Below the pieces are notes generated by a model that worked only from the letters and a program-made list of their open reading frames with translations, was not told where the DNA came from and did no database searches. This document shows positions 44,858-56,438 of a stretch of 64,000 nt of DNA, piece by piece (positions within the stretch are counted from its first letter, which is position 1; the number at the start of each line of letters is the position of its first letter). The position numbers and the translations under genes were made by a program. This DNA comes from Aplidium turbinatum (lineage: Eukaryota; Chordata; Ascidiacea; Aplousobranchia; Polyclinidae): the NCBI GenBank assembly GCA_918807975.1, contig OU964920.1:44607979-44671978 (forward strand), read 5' to 3'.

Positions 44858-46272
44858 GTGAATTCACGTTTGATCGTGTTTGGAAAATTATTAATATTAA
44901 CTCTGATCAGGGATGATTTAAATAAATAATTTCTTATTGGTAAACTTAAGCTATTGTTGATAAACTATTCAATTGTTGATGAACATAAAATCTTGTCTAG
45001 TAAGTTTACAATGGAGCTTAAGAATGACACTGTCAAGAGCCGTATCGCCCTCATCTTTCGTTTACTACATGGCAGTTTTGGGCAAGAATGCATAGTCGAC
45101 GCTTTGCTTCACGTGGATACCATTATCGAAGGCAAATTTGAAGATTGACAAATTAAAAAGCATAAAACTTTCTAAAAATAAAATAAAACAAATACTGCTA
45201 TTAATACTACAAAAAGTGCTCAATGCTAAGCAAAACATCCAAGCAGAGTAAATTACATCAATTATACAGATACTATTCAGTATCGTATTCACTAATCACC
45301 TTTACAGCCTGCTTTACCCTTAGTTGTGATTGTAGTGGGCGCTGCGTAGTATGAACTATCCGCTCATATCATTCACTATCCGTCAACAGGACGGCGACAG
45401 CCTTGGACACTTATGGTGGCAAGGAAGCGTCTGAGCTATACTTGACCCCAGAATCAAGAAATTATGCTGAAATAAAAACAAAAACGTGGGAAGATGAGCT
45501 TGTTTGATGTAAAATTAGATCTAAAATATAAGGATCAGCCAGTGAAATTGGGCCCTTACACCTCTTAAGGGGCATGATGACTGCAAACAGTACATGCGTG
45601 ACAGCATTCGTTTTTGGTACTGCTATTTTAATTGGAAAGACTATTTTAAGCTATCATTTTCAAGCTATTCAAGCTTATTCAATCTATTCAAATACGGTAT
45701 ATCAACCTATTTTTATTAGTTTTTAATTAGAAAGGCCAAACACGTGTAGCATATACGATACGTGTTTGGTTAATTCTTCGAACCATTACAGGAATTAATC
45801 TATTCTGGAAATTTCTATCTCTTTTTAATAATGGCCAAGATTTTTGTGGTTTGATAATATTTTCCGTCAAGAGGAAATAAAATATTCTTTCGGTAGACAA
45901 AATTTTCATGAGGGTATATCTTTGAATGATTCTGTCTGGACAGCTATAAGCCCAAATGAGAATGACCCCTTAATCAGAAAACAGCGAAGCTCTTCTCTCT
46001 TGTTCTGTCAAAGCGCGATTTCACTAGACGTTTTGCAAACAATTCTTATACAATTTGGGTAGAGAGGTAACTGTATAATTCTTATACAGGTTGCAAGTAC
46101 CACGTCTCCACATATTGTTACTCGCTTTTGTGGTTAGTAGACCATTTACTCTAGGCTAGAGAGCAGAGTTTTCACGTCTCGACTATTCGGGGTGTGATAG
46201 GCCGGTTATTGAAGGCTTTTACGTTATGGTTAGTTTCGTGTCATTGGTTGCTCACATATATTTCTACTTCAG
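44858..46272. other. Intron before kinase exons, with MITE-like repeat
   Basis: Holds the repeat at 45173-45330 and two open frames of unclear status: 44954-45148 (MELKNDTVKSRIALIFRLLH and following) and 45844-46062. Neither has matching splice borders, so neither is called. Confidence 0.4.
45173..45330. repeat. Short non-autonomous repeat (MITE-like)
   Basis: Inverse of the 30.3-30.55 kb family: 'ctacaaaaagtgctcaatgc' at about 45209 and 'acagcctgctttaccct' at about 45303. Confidence 0.5.
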
Positions 46273-46445
46273 CTTCGAATTTTTTCTCGTGATGAATTGC
46301 TTTGTGCGTTTGGCGAGGAAGGAAAACTAGGAGAAGGCGCATATGGAGTTGTTTGGCTGGCTTTTCATGAAATTCACGATGCTGTGGCTTTAAAATGTTT
46401 AGAAACTTTTGCCGGTTTCAAAAAATCAAAAAGCTTGGAAAAACG
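46273..46445 (+). CDS. TKL-type kinase, N-lobe exon
   Basis: A CTACTTCAG acceptor and an ACG|GTAAGT donor bound 173 nt (phase 0 in, phase 2 out). The peptide begins LRIFSRDELLCAFGEEGKLG and holds the ATP-binding glycine loop GEGAYGVVW (exon residues 20-28) and the beta-3 lysine in AVALKCLE (residue 41). The phase-2 end joins exactly to the exon at 48807. The preceding type B exon (44669-44857) ends in phase 0 and fits this exon. No death domain was seen next to it, which differs from vertebrate IRAKs. Confidence 0.85.
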
Positions 46446-47976
46446 GTAAGTTACCACATTTTTGTAAAAAAATGCATAGACTATCTTAGTATTTTTTTTT
46501 TTAGTCTTGCATTAGCAAACTGAGGGCAAGATATTATTTGACCTAAAAAATGATTCTTTGACTAGGCTAGAATACACCAAGTGGCAACTACCTGCTGCTT
46601 GCTGAAACAAATTAGTTTTTCGTTCTGCAATTTAAATTGCACAATTTACTTCAGGTTGGTGAACTATAATTATGCTGTTATTAAAATTTTAGTTCAGGTA
46701 CCTTCTTTAACAATGTATTTACAGAAATGGTTTCCATTTGTGTGTTTTAACAGGAAATGACCAAAGCCGGCATGAATATTATTAACACACACCGCTAATC
46801 CGGCATCTGTATCGACACCATAATTTTTCTCGATTCAATATCAGTATTTAGGGTAAAAAATTGTTGATGATGTAATATGTTGCTCAATACCACACTCTAA
46901 GAAAAAATTTAGGAAATCTTGAACGCCCGTGAGATGACATTGGTTTAATAGTAGGAAAGGTGTCAATCTTTTCTATGGAGTCTTTTACATAATATGTAAA
47001 TCAATCATATTATGATTGATACATCATTTTTTGCAACGAGTTGTATACTGAAACGTTCTACTTAGTTAATGCACTGCGTGGTAAGTTGAGGACACACAAA
47101 AGTAATTACTATTAGACCGGGAGCCAGGTCGATTTATTTGACTGTCAGGGTCAGTAAGGTTTGACAAGTGTTTCTAAACTGAAATTTTGTGTAGATTTCA
47201 AAAATAAACCTCTTACTTGCACTAGCCTCACCGTTTTTGTTATATTAAGCATTTTCCGAGATGATATTACCTGTCAATATCGCTATATCCGTTAGGGTGC
47301 ACCATTTGCTCCCCGACCTTTAGCAAACAGCCTGAACTTTTTTTTGCTGATGAGGTTATCTTAGAAAACAACTTTTGCAAAGTTTCATTTTGATTGGACA
47401 AAGTTTAACCCCCCACCCGGCAATTTTCTAAGGGGACTAACGGCATTTTCTTCACATTATCGCCACTAGATGGAGCTGCTTACAAGATGCAACTGCATAT
47501 TTACTTTGGAAACATACCCCTCTTCATTCTGCATAATTTAAAAAAAAATATCTGAGTTGGCCAATGGGAAGCAGAAATATGGGCAGTTTTGTACTCTCCA
47601 CTATCGCAATACTGCCTCTAGTGGCCAAAACATAACTACAATTATCTCCTTAAATGTTCATCTAATTGAAGCAAAACTGGTGTCTAACCCCCCATTTTCA
47701 AGGGTGGTGAGTTCATTTTTGCTGCTAGTTTTAAAGATTTTAGCCACTAGGTGGCAGAAAACCTGCTTTTTGTAAGTTTAAGCTAACGTAACCGCTTGGA
47801 CTTTAAATATGCAAAGTTTCAACAAATGCAATTCATTGAGATGTATATCATTGAAAACAAACAAAGAAACAACAGTGCAACATCTATTGTAATTGTGATA
47901 GAGATTGTACAGCAATAACCTTACACAAATTTCACATCATAAAGGTCACACAGGTAATGAAACAGTAAACTCGCAA
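46446..47976. other. Kinase intron, first part
   Basis: No gene seen. It contains three CCACTAG-centred motifs (47461-47757), described separately. Confidence 0.45.
47461..47757. promoter_or_regulatory. Cluster of three CTCF-core-like motifs
   Basis: GCCACTAGATGGAGC (47462), the inverse of GGCCACTAGAGGCAGT (47611-47626) and GCCACTAGGTGGCAG (47743-47757) all resemble the CCACYAGRKGGC core bound by CTCF. They could equally be words of a repeated element. Binding is not shown. Confidence 0.3.
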
Positions 47977-48477
47977 TTAGATTTTCAGATACCATGACGC
48001 TGAATCTATTTTCCTATTTCTTTGGTTTGGTAATTTTTTTCGGGAATTCTCTACTACTTGTAAAATGTTTTGGTATCGTTCTTTCTTGACAGCAGTCCCA
48101 TGAAAATCCTGGACCAGTTTGACTCCTCCCTCTGCTGTGTCATTAACCACACTGATGTTATTCACAATTGTTTTTGCAATTTTGTAAGTCTCATTGTCAT
48201 CCCAGCTTTCGATAAGTTCACTTAAAAATGCTGAGTCAAATTTCAAGACTTTAAAAAATGACCAAGAGTCTTTTCCAATATAGTCCTGGAGATCCCTGGA
48301 TGTGTCTGCTGGGAGTTCAGGGAAACAAGGTTTTTCAAATCCAGAGTCAAACCTTTTTGTGCACACACCGTCATTTTTAACTAAGATCATTTTTTGTGCC
48401 ATCAGTTCTTTGGTTGAAGTTTTCACACTCTGAATGAAAAAAGCCAACGGTACAAGCTCTTCTGTCAGATACCACAT
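47977..48477 (-). pseudogene. Transposon-linked protein fragment (VVNDxAE family)
   Basis: A 166-codon minus-strand frame with WYLTEELVPLAFF near the start, DSWSFFKVLKFDSAFL in the middle and SVVNDTAEGGVKLVQDF followed by ILQVVENSRKKLPN. It resembles a protein family found in many copies in some animal genomes, in which VVND.AERGVKL is a hallmark; I place it from memory. It appears related to, or a partner of, the protein at 53.9-55.1 kb. No ends of a surrounding element were found. It lies antisense inside the kinase intron. Confidence 0.55.
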
Positions 48478-48806
48478 ATGTTTTTCAAAAATTTTGTGCT
48501 AAACCCGCAATGGCACCATCAATTGCATGATAATTAAAGAAGGAGTGAATGAACAGTTGGTCATTTTTGGAGCAGTTGATGGTTCAGGATCAATTAGCCA
48601 CCACGGGATATAACAAAATATCGTATCACGTTTGCGATAGCTTAATAAAATTCTTCGTTATATGCATTTACACTGTTTTTGTGCTGTTTAAAAAACTTAG
48701 CAAACATAAGTCAAAAAAAGTTTTTGCTGTGCTACCTTAGTCGCCAATTTCAAATATTGTATTCTTTGCAAGACTAAATTGCTATAAGCAGCATCAATGT
48801 TTTTAG
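48478..48806. other. Kinase intron, last part
   Basis: No gene seen. Ends in the TGTTTTTAG acceptor of the next exon. Confidence 0.5.
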
Positions 48807-49666
48807 GATCAAAAATGAATTGGAATGTCTCCAAACTGCAAACAATGATAATGTGGTGAGAGTTCTTGGATGTACGCAGTGGTCCAATGTAATTGCTATT
48901 GTAATGGAGTATCTTCCTGGTGGAAGCTTGATGGACTTAATTGAAGATGAGGATATCGAAATCAATCCTTTCTTGCAACTTCGCATGTGTGCTGATGTTG
49001 CAAGCGGTCTTTCATTCATTCACAATTTTTCGAAACAAAAGCGTCTCATTCATGGAGATATAAAAGCAGAGAATATTTTGCTGACAATGTATCTTTGCTG
49101 CAAGATTTCAGATTTTGGAAGTGCTAGAATCTCATCGCACTCACAAGCCATCGGGCCGACGTCCAGCGAAATGCAGCAGAAAATTCAATTTTCGCAGATG
49201 TACTCGCCTCCAGAATTCATTCAAAAACCTTTGATAAAAAAGAAACCCACTTATGACATTTACAGCTACAGTATCCTTGTATATATTGTGCTTAGTCGCG
49301 AATTACCTGTAGAACATACCAACATGCCGCTCTACAATACAGCCATTAGTGAAGGGCAGCGACCCGATCTCGAAACTATCATCGAACGTAAAAATGCTGT
49401 TGAAGCTAGTGGAAAAAATGATGAAGTCAAATCCATCGACACATTGATAAGTGTCATGAAAGATTGTTGGCAACAAGAGCCACTTGATCGACCAACGATG
49501 CTGCAAGTAAAACAAAGAGTGTTGAAAGTTTTAAATGAAATCCCAATGGAAGACATTCTACATGACGTGGAGATAGCAGTCAAAAACATGAATATGAAAC
49601 CCCCTTCGAAGGATCAATACAAATGTATTCCATTGCAGCACCTTCAACCATTTGGCTCATTAAACA
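48807..49666 (+). CDS. TKL-type kinase, main catalytic exon
   Basis: This 860-nt exon (phase 2 in, phase 1 out) carries the rest of the kinase: helix C (RIKNELECL), hinge (IVMEYLPGGSL), catalytic loop HGDIKAENIL (HGD in place of HRD, as in Pelle and IRAK1), DFGSA and an SPPEF block standing for APE. An Arg near the C-lobe end lies in PLDRPTMLQVKQRV. All catalytic residues (Lys, Asp, DFG) are present, so the enzyme is probably active. An IRAK/Pelle- or RIPK-like signalling role is inferred from family. Gene name unknown. Splice donor ACA|GTAAGT. Confidence 0.88.
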
Positions 49667-51029
49667 GTAAGTCAAACAATTTGATTTTTTTCGTGGAATT
49701 ATTGACAATGTCGCATTCATTTAAAGTGCAAAAACTCTGCTGCAAAGTATTATTGCTATTTTAGTACAATAATTGAAATGGCTACTGTTTGCCTTGCGTA
49801 GTCTTTGGTACAACAAAATTTGACTAACTCAACACCGGCTAACTCAATGTTTTGTCTAATTCGACAACTTTTTTTCGTGGTGCCGTCAGAATGTCTGGTG
49901 CCCAATCAGTCCGCAAAACTTGACTCTGGATAACTAGACGCTTATAGTTACAGTTTCTTTTCACACATTTTGTCTTCTCTTTACGCTTGCAAGCTAGGAG
50001 ATTTCAAGTTTCAATTTTGTTTATTTACAATTTATGTGACATGTGTTGTGACAGGTGTTTGTGACATGTGTTTATGACATGTTTTATGTGACATGTGTTT
50101 TTGTGACAGCGTTTGTATATCAAAAGTTGTTAGAAAATAAATGTGTGGATAAAATAATTCCACGCGTCAGGCCATAGCTGCCAAAAATGGCTTGATCCGA
50201 ATGAGGTTAAGCTTGAGATACTTTAAGTTGCCAAGACATTGTATATTTTTAATTTGAATCAAAATCTTAAAAAAAAACAGGCCTGTCTTTGAACTACGCA
50301 CATGCTTTTCTAATGGAAACTTAAAGTTAATACACTGCTCGTTTGTATCTGCATTTGTCACTGAACTGACCACTTTCGAATTGTATTGTAACTTTAGTAT
50401 TATATAATATTTTTTACACTGTATTGTAAAAAAATATTATTAAGAAAAAAATAATATGAATTACGTGCATTAATTTAATTTTAGCGTCCGAAAAAGAAAC
50501 ATACAAAAGCTTTCGCCGAATTTACTTTAATAAATATTTGATAATGAAGTTACTCACACAAAAATATGGAAAGCATTATATGTCAGATGAGAGCTCAATC
50601 CTTGGCATTATATAAATTCTAACATTCAAGTGTAGCAACAAGAAATTCCAATCAGTTTTAAACCTTCTGGCACATTAACATGAGCTTTGGGTCAGAAAAA
50701 GACACATTTTCATTTTTCTACAAAAATTTTGGTAAGATTTGGTCCGAACTTTATTTTACGGGTATGAAGCTGCAATAGCATTATTATTGTTTCACAATAA
50801 CATGAAGTTAAAACTAAAAACAATTAAAAACTTTTAAAACGTTATACAGCTAATCAGAGCAAATTTAAGAATTCTAAATTCTAGCAATAATTATAAACCT
50901 TTGCGGAGTTACATTCAGTTACATAGAATGTTTGAAGGGCTTTGAGTGGTCTCTTATGGTTTGGTGCATTTTAATACATCATCATCATTAACTTGATCGG
51001 TCCCATCACTTGATCGGTCCCTTACATAC
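49667..51029. other. Kinase intron, no gene; small tandem repeat
   Basis: AT-rich. A tandem tract built on GTGACATGTGTTT occurs at about 50037-50110. No gene seen. Confidence 0.5.
50037..50110. repeat. Short tandem repeat, TGTGACATGTGTTT-like units
   Basis: About four imperfect units of 16-24 bp sharing GTGACATGTGTTT. Stops abruptly at 50110. Confidence 0.6.
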
Positions 51030-51850
51030 TGCAAACACCTAGAACACTCGCGGAAAAGTGACAGCTCGTACTGCCCTCATGAAACGTCTTGCTGGTACAA
51101 GGGGGGGTGCTAGCCCCTCAGTGCTGAGAACAAGTGGTTTAGCCTTAGTCTACGCCCCTTCTGAATACTGTGCTGCTACTTGGTGAAGAAGTGCCCATAC
51201 TGACCTTGTCGATGTACCAATCAACAACTGCCTGCGAACTGTCACGGGTTACCTCCTCCCAACTCCAACTGACTGTTTGCCTGTCCTTGCAAACATTGAG
51301 CCAGCTGCACTACGGCGCCAACGTGCTGTTTTTTCCCTGAGCCGTAAAGCCCTAAACCCTGGCCATCCGCTACACACAACCACGCTGAGATATCCACCAA
51401 AGCAGCGGCTAAAATCAAGAAAGCCATTTGTACGCGCTGCACAAGACCTTCTGGCAGCCTCTGGTGGAAGCCCTAGCAAACAGTGGTGCCACGCGGCGTG
51501 ATGTGAACAATGGTCAAGCAGCACGTCCCCACTTCGCCAAGTATTCAGATCCCCGTCCAAAATCCAGCTGGGACATGGCCTCTCTAGACTTGCCTCATCA
51601 AGGCGTAACCGTTTGCTCACTGGTGTTGGACGCTATGGTGCAGACATGTTGCGTTGGGGCTTGGCAGAGAGTGCTGCTTGTGAGTGTGGCGAAATGCAGA
51701 CGGCAGCCCACATTATCAAGGATTGCCGGCTATATAGATCACCCCATGGTATGGAAGGCCTAATTTCCATCGATGACGACACCAGGCAGTGGCTAACCAA
51801 CGGATGCCCTGACATATAGCGACAATACGAGAGAAGAAGAAGAAGATCAT
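51030..51850 (+). mobile_element. Jockey/I-like LINE 3' end, plus strand
   Basis: Closely matches, in inverse, the C-terminal part of the LINE at 7.9-8.7 kb (ANIEPAALRRQRAV, then CECGEMQTAAHIIKDCRLYR) and ends in a GAAGAAGAAGAAGA tail at about 51833-51847. It is strongly 5'-truncated, as is usual for LINE copies. The high similarity suggests the family moved fairly recently. Confidence 0.85.
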
Positions 51851-51899
51851 CATTAAGTTCCTTTCTCTCGTCGAGGGTTGGAGGCAATGAGACGCCAAG

Positions 51900-52250
51900 T
51901 TTCTCTGTTGCGAGATTTTTTTACTGCAGTTTTTTAATTAAGTCCTGACCAGTCTACAATATCATTAGTCCAAATTCTTGGTGGTCTGCCCCTATTTCGT
52001 TTGCCGTTCATTTTTCCTTCTAGTAGTTGTCTTTGAATAGAATTATTGCGAATCATGTGGCCAAAATATTTCGATTTTCTAGATTTAATTGTTTGTAGAA
52101 TTTCCATGTTGATTTGTATTCTGGATAGTACATCTTTGTTTGTGATTTTTTCCTTTCGTAAAATTTTAAGCATTCTTCTATAAATCCACATTTCAAATGC
52201 CTCAAGTCGTTTAACCATTTGTGGCGACAGTGTCCATGTTTCAATTTAAT
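51900..52250 (-). mobile_element. RTE/other LINE C-terminal fragment
   Basis: The minus strand reads LEAFEMWIYRRMLKI, then SRKSKYFGHMIRNN and GKRNRGRPPRIW, the well-known end of many animal LINE polymerases. It is a different family from the jockey-like copies. Inserted just before the last kinase exon. Confidence 0.75.
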
Positions 52251-52280
52251 ACACGTAACATTTTATCTTTGTTTCAACAG

Positions 52281-52369
52281 AGCAACGGGGTGAAAAACAT
52301 ACCCTTCACGAGTCTTTGTCAATGTTGAATTTGTCAAGCACTGCTGATTCTACTTACGATTCTGACTAA
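52281..52369 (+). CDS. Kinase gene, terminal coding exon
   Basis: A TGTTTCAACAG acceptor opens an exon whose first two bases complete the phase-1 codon left by the exon ending at 49666. It then reads QRGEKHTLHESLSMLNLSST and ends DSTYDSD with stop TAA (52367-52369). The exact phase match and the Ser-rich, acidic tail support it as the C-terminus. The intron it closes holds two LINE fragments. A poly(A) signal is not clear; weak AATAAT/AATATA words lie near 52443. Confidence 0.7.
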
Positions 52370-53352
52370 ACTGCAGATATGCCAGTTAGAGAGGTTGGTT
52401 AATTTGTAGCTATTTACAAATTACAATACATAATAGATGATAAATAATATAAAAATACATACAGTTTTTGTAACAATTAAAATTAATATTAATGTTCATG
52501 TTTTAATACGTTTGTTTATGTGCAGATTTCACTGTATTCTGGCGGCTTGTTTGCAATCTTGATCTGTAATTGTGCTGATGTTGAATTTGCGTTGTTTCTT
52601 TGGTCTTTGTGGCATGGCCTGCCTGCGGACCCAGACGTTCACTCTTAATTGTCGCTTCTGCCGCGTTCCGGGAGTTGTTGTGTGTGAAGAGACAATTTAC
52701 CTTGTTGTGTAGAAACCAGTATTGGTAAAGCAAGAGAAAGGGATGCCAGGACGTCTTTACGATGTGTGTAGACTACTTTTATTTGTGTTTAATCGTTGTG
52801 AAGTTCATAAGTGTTTATCAAAAATCAGATTTTAATCTCCACTTCAAACTCTTACCAAGTTATAGCCTACTACTTGATATTATTTCTTATCATTTCTAAC
52901 TCCCTTAATTGAAAATAAACTCGCAGACTACCTTGAGTCTAATTTATCACAAATTGGAGAGCCTCTGTAGCGATCCTTTATGAAAAAAGTTAAAATAATT
53001 TAATTTTTTTTAACCAATCCACCAATTAACCAATGAACCCTATCTTCTAAAGACTCTGTAGTTTTTCTCGTAATTTTGTGAATACTTTCTGATCAACTTC
53101 GAAATATATTTACTGTAGAATAACAATATGTGCAAAACGTTTGAAAGCAGATAGATAAATTACATAAGATTTTTATCATCTACTGTAGTCAAATAATTTT
53201 AAGGTAATCAATTATCGTATAACATCCACTCGACCTAAAATTTATATTTCGACATGGTGGTTTACTAAATTTGGTGGTTTACTACAGCAATCATAAGTCT
53301 AGCGTAAAGGACAGTTCAGTCGATTCATTGAAATCAACAGAGCTTGAAGTAA
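52370..53352. other. 3' flank of kinase gene, nothing recognised
   Basis: AT-rich. Probably holds the 3' UTR. No further gene seen. Confidence 0.4.
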
Positions 53353-53355
53353 TAA

Positions 53356-55421
53356 CACTGGTCTACACAAAATTTCAGGTTTGGGTTTTGACAACTGATT
53401 TTAGCTAATTTTGGGGCGCTGAATCCGAAAATGAACTCAGATTTTCTCTATCACATCACGTTTTTGAGATATGAAATATCCCTAATTTTTGAAAAAAATC
53501 AATTTTTGCCCCCCCTCTGTTGTCAAAACAAGGACTTCTGATGCAATAAACACTGTTTTACCTGCAATAATCTAGCTTTGATTAACAAACAAGCATTCTA
53601 TATTATATTCACACAAATTTGCGTTGTCTTTATTAAAATTTCATGCCTTGGAATAAAAAATAGGCATGCAAAAGAGCAACCATAATAACATCAAACGCTA
53701 CATTATGCTGACGAACATGTCGATAGGACAGTGACAAGGTATTTTCTGAATTATAGCCTACAGTTCACACAATATGCACATAGACATTCCAATGGAGTGC
53801 AGAAATTCTAAAGACACACACAGAAATAGCAAAGTGCCAAAATAAAGATTGACTCAAAGGGACTTGGGCAGGGCGAGTTCAGAAACAGTCAAAAAAAGAG
53901 CTTTCATAAATATGAACTCTTCACTTATAAGCTTAAAAAGGCTCTTTTGAGGGACTTTCTTTTATGAGCAGCATCTGGAATTTCTCTTTTAAAACTACAA
54001 CAATAGTCGGCCATCATGACAATCCCACCGACCTTGATAACGTTCCTGCATAATTTTAATATCCTGGTGGAAACGTTCACCCTGTTCTTCACTAACTTTC
54101 TCAAGGTTTTCTGGAAACTCATCCGCATGGCTTTTCAAATAGTGAACTTTGATGCTCATCCTGCATCCCAAATCTTCAAAACTAAGCAGTAGCTCCCTTA
54201 AAAGATCTTTATAATTTTCTGCTTTTCTGTTTCCCAAAAAATTTCTCACAACAGCACCGAAAGTATTCCAAGCTCTAGCCTCGAATGGCAACATTGATTT
54301 TACAAAATTTTCATCCTTTAACAATTGCCTGATTTGTGGTCCATTGAAAATCCCAGCTCTTTTTTTCTCTTCACTGAGACCAGGAAAAGCATAACATATA
54401 TACTTAAAACACTCTCCTTCATGATCCAAAGCTTTTACATATTGTTTCATGAGACCAAATTTGATGTGAAGAGGAGGCAAGAGGATCTTTTTGATATCAA
54501 CTAACTGATCACGTATGATATTTTTGTCTCCAGGTGTCAAGGTGAGCCTTGGAGCCCACTCTTCTTTGTTCCAGTGCTGATCCTTGGCCCTGCTGTCCCA
54601 GTAGCATAGGAAACATGGGTATTTGGTGTAGCCACTTTGTTGCCCCAGCAAAAAGTTCACCATTTTTAAATCTACACAGATGAGCCAACCATGCTCATGG
54701 TACTTTAACTTTTCAAGAACGGTTTTGATGTTCTGATACTCTTCTTTCATTGTCACCGAATGTCCTATCGGAATAGAACCGTAAACGTTACCATTGTGAA
54801 GTAGAACACACTTCAAACTTCGTTTGGAGCTATCAATGAAAAGTCTCCATTCGTCTGCATCATACTGTGGTAATCCCATTTCTAGAAGAAGCCCTTCTAT
54901 ATTGTTGCAATAAACGAAATTGGCCCCTTGTTTAAAAAGTTGGCTCTTTTTTGGCCCTTTTTGAACGTGCAGTTGGCTCCTTGCCAAATTTACATCTGGT
55001 AACCTTGCTGCACAGAGATAGCAGCTGACCCACAGATAACGCCTGAGAAGCCAAGACAGCGAGTTCAAGCCAGCATGGAAAAACTCAACGCTACCAATCT
55101 CCACTATGTCCTATTACGATTATTATCATAACAGGAATTTTTTTTATTTTAAAGGAAATCTGAACCAATTTATGAATTTAGTGTAAAAAGATCTCTATGT
55201 TTGAAAGTTTATAGCTGTCAGAAAATAATTATATTTGACATTTTACTGCACTAAAAAGGGTAAAAATTGGTCAATTTCATTAATAATGGCAACGATAGAA
55301 AGAAAACTTGATGTGATAGAGAAAATCTGAGTTCATTTTCGGATTCAGCGCCCCAAAGTTAGCCAAAATCAGTTGTCAAAACCTAAACCTGAAAAAAAAA
55401 TTTGAAATTTGTAGACCAGTG
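53356..55421 (-). mobile_element. DNA transposon with ~110-bp terminal inverted repeats
   Basis: Ends begin CACTGGTCTAC on the left and show the inverse GTAGACCAGTG on the right. The inverted repeat continues for about 110 bp with few changes (e.g. GGGGCGCTGAATCCGAAAAT). TAA flanks both ends (53353-53355 and 55422-55424), a likely 3-bp duplication. CACTG termini with a 3-bp duplication point to the CMC (CACTA-like) group, but this is inference. It encodes one large protein on the minus strand. Confidence 0.8.
53925..55104 (-). pseudogene. Transposon-encoded protein of unknown function
   Basis: The frame from 55104 to 53995 (369 codons) reads WRLFIDSSKRSLKCVLLHNG, then LICVDLKMVNFLLGQQSGYT, YPCFLCYWDSRAKDQHW, ILPPLHIKFGLMKQYVKALD and EQGERFHQDIKIMQERYQGR. 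One frame change near 54010 shifts the last part to the neighbouring frame (MMADYCCSF... ending SLKRAFLSL, stop at about 53925). The family occurs in many near-identical copies in some animal genomes, as transposon proteins do. The Asp-rich blocks and the CFLC motif may form an RNase H-like or zinc-binding core; that is a guess. The true N-terminus is unclear. Confidence 0.65.
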
Positions 55422-55424
55422 TAA

Positions 55425-56430
55425 TCCATAAGAGCAATAATTAAGTTAGAATAAAAAGTCGTGGCAGTCCTACAGCAATTCAACTACAACGCATCTTATT
55501 CAAATAAAATGCGAAGCTTACAAATAAAGAAGTGAGAGCGAATAATACCTAGGTCAAGTCACATTTTGGCCAAAACTGAGTTGTCGCTCAGTTTAAACTT
55601 TATTTGCAGTCCCAATTCACATGCGAAAACTTCTTAGCTGAAAGTTGGAGGGATAGGTGAACGGACATGCTGATTAAGTGTTACATTTGATCAAACAAGC
55701 TAAGAATAAGGGTCTATTAGTGGATTTTTTGGGGGCGATCGAGATAGTACTTACATAGGCCTGTAGGGTCGGCCTTTTGAGTGCGATGATTTTTGTTTAA
55801 TTCAATGATAAATTGCGTTCAATATTTAAGTTTTCACAGAGAAGTTCAATTTATGCTTTAATTGAGCTAATGACATTGCCTGTCAATCGAACTATTGCAG
55901 TTTTTACTACGCGTTCAGGCCTACTATCATGCTGCAGGGGTTCAATTTTTTATATTGAATGATTTAATAATCCAAGGTATGGTTTTAAGTTTTTATTTTA
56001 TGATAGTAATTATTATTTTGACATTTTTCTAAAATAAATAATTAAAAAAAGTGGTCCATTTTACCCCACCGCCTTAAAACTAGTTTTACCCTAAAGCCAT
56101 TTTCTCCAGACCCTTAAAAATCTAATCTAAATAAATTTTCTTGGACCTAAAGTTGCATTAAAATCAATGTTTTTTACAACGAAGGGAAATTATGGTTCTA
56201 ATAGTACACCAAAGGGTAGCCTATTCCTAAATTGGATTGCCGGAAACCTTTTTAACCAAATTCAGTTTAAACAAAAAGTTTAATATCTCAAACAATTTTC
56301 CTATATTTTTGCAAGAAGATCAGCCTCAAAATAATATTCGCAACCATATAGGCAACCATAGACCACTACTTGGCTTGCCTACCCCTTATTAGATCGACGT
56401 GATTGTAACTGCTCTAATTTATTCTGATAC
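55425..56430. other. Nothing recognised
   Basis: AT-rich flank between two DNA transposons. No gene seen. Confidence 0.45.
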
Positions 56431-56438
56431 CGTTAGAA

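Noticed and set aside
44954-45148. Small gene MELKNDTVKSRIALIFRLLH...
   Set aside because: No homologue recognised and no matching splice sites. It may be chance or a relic.
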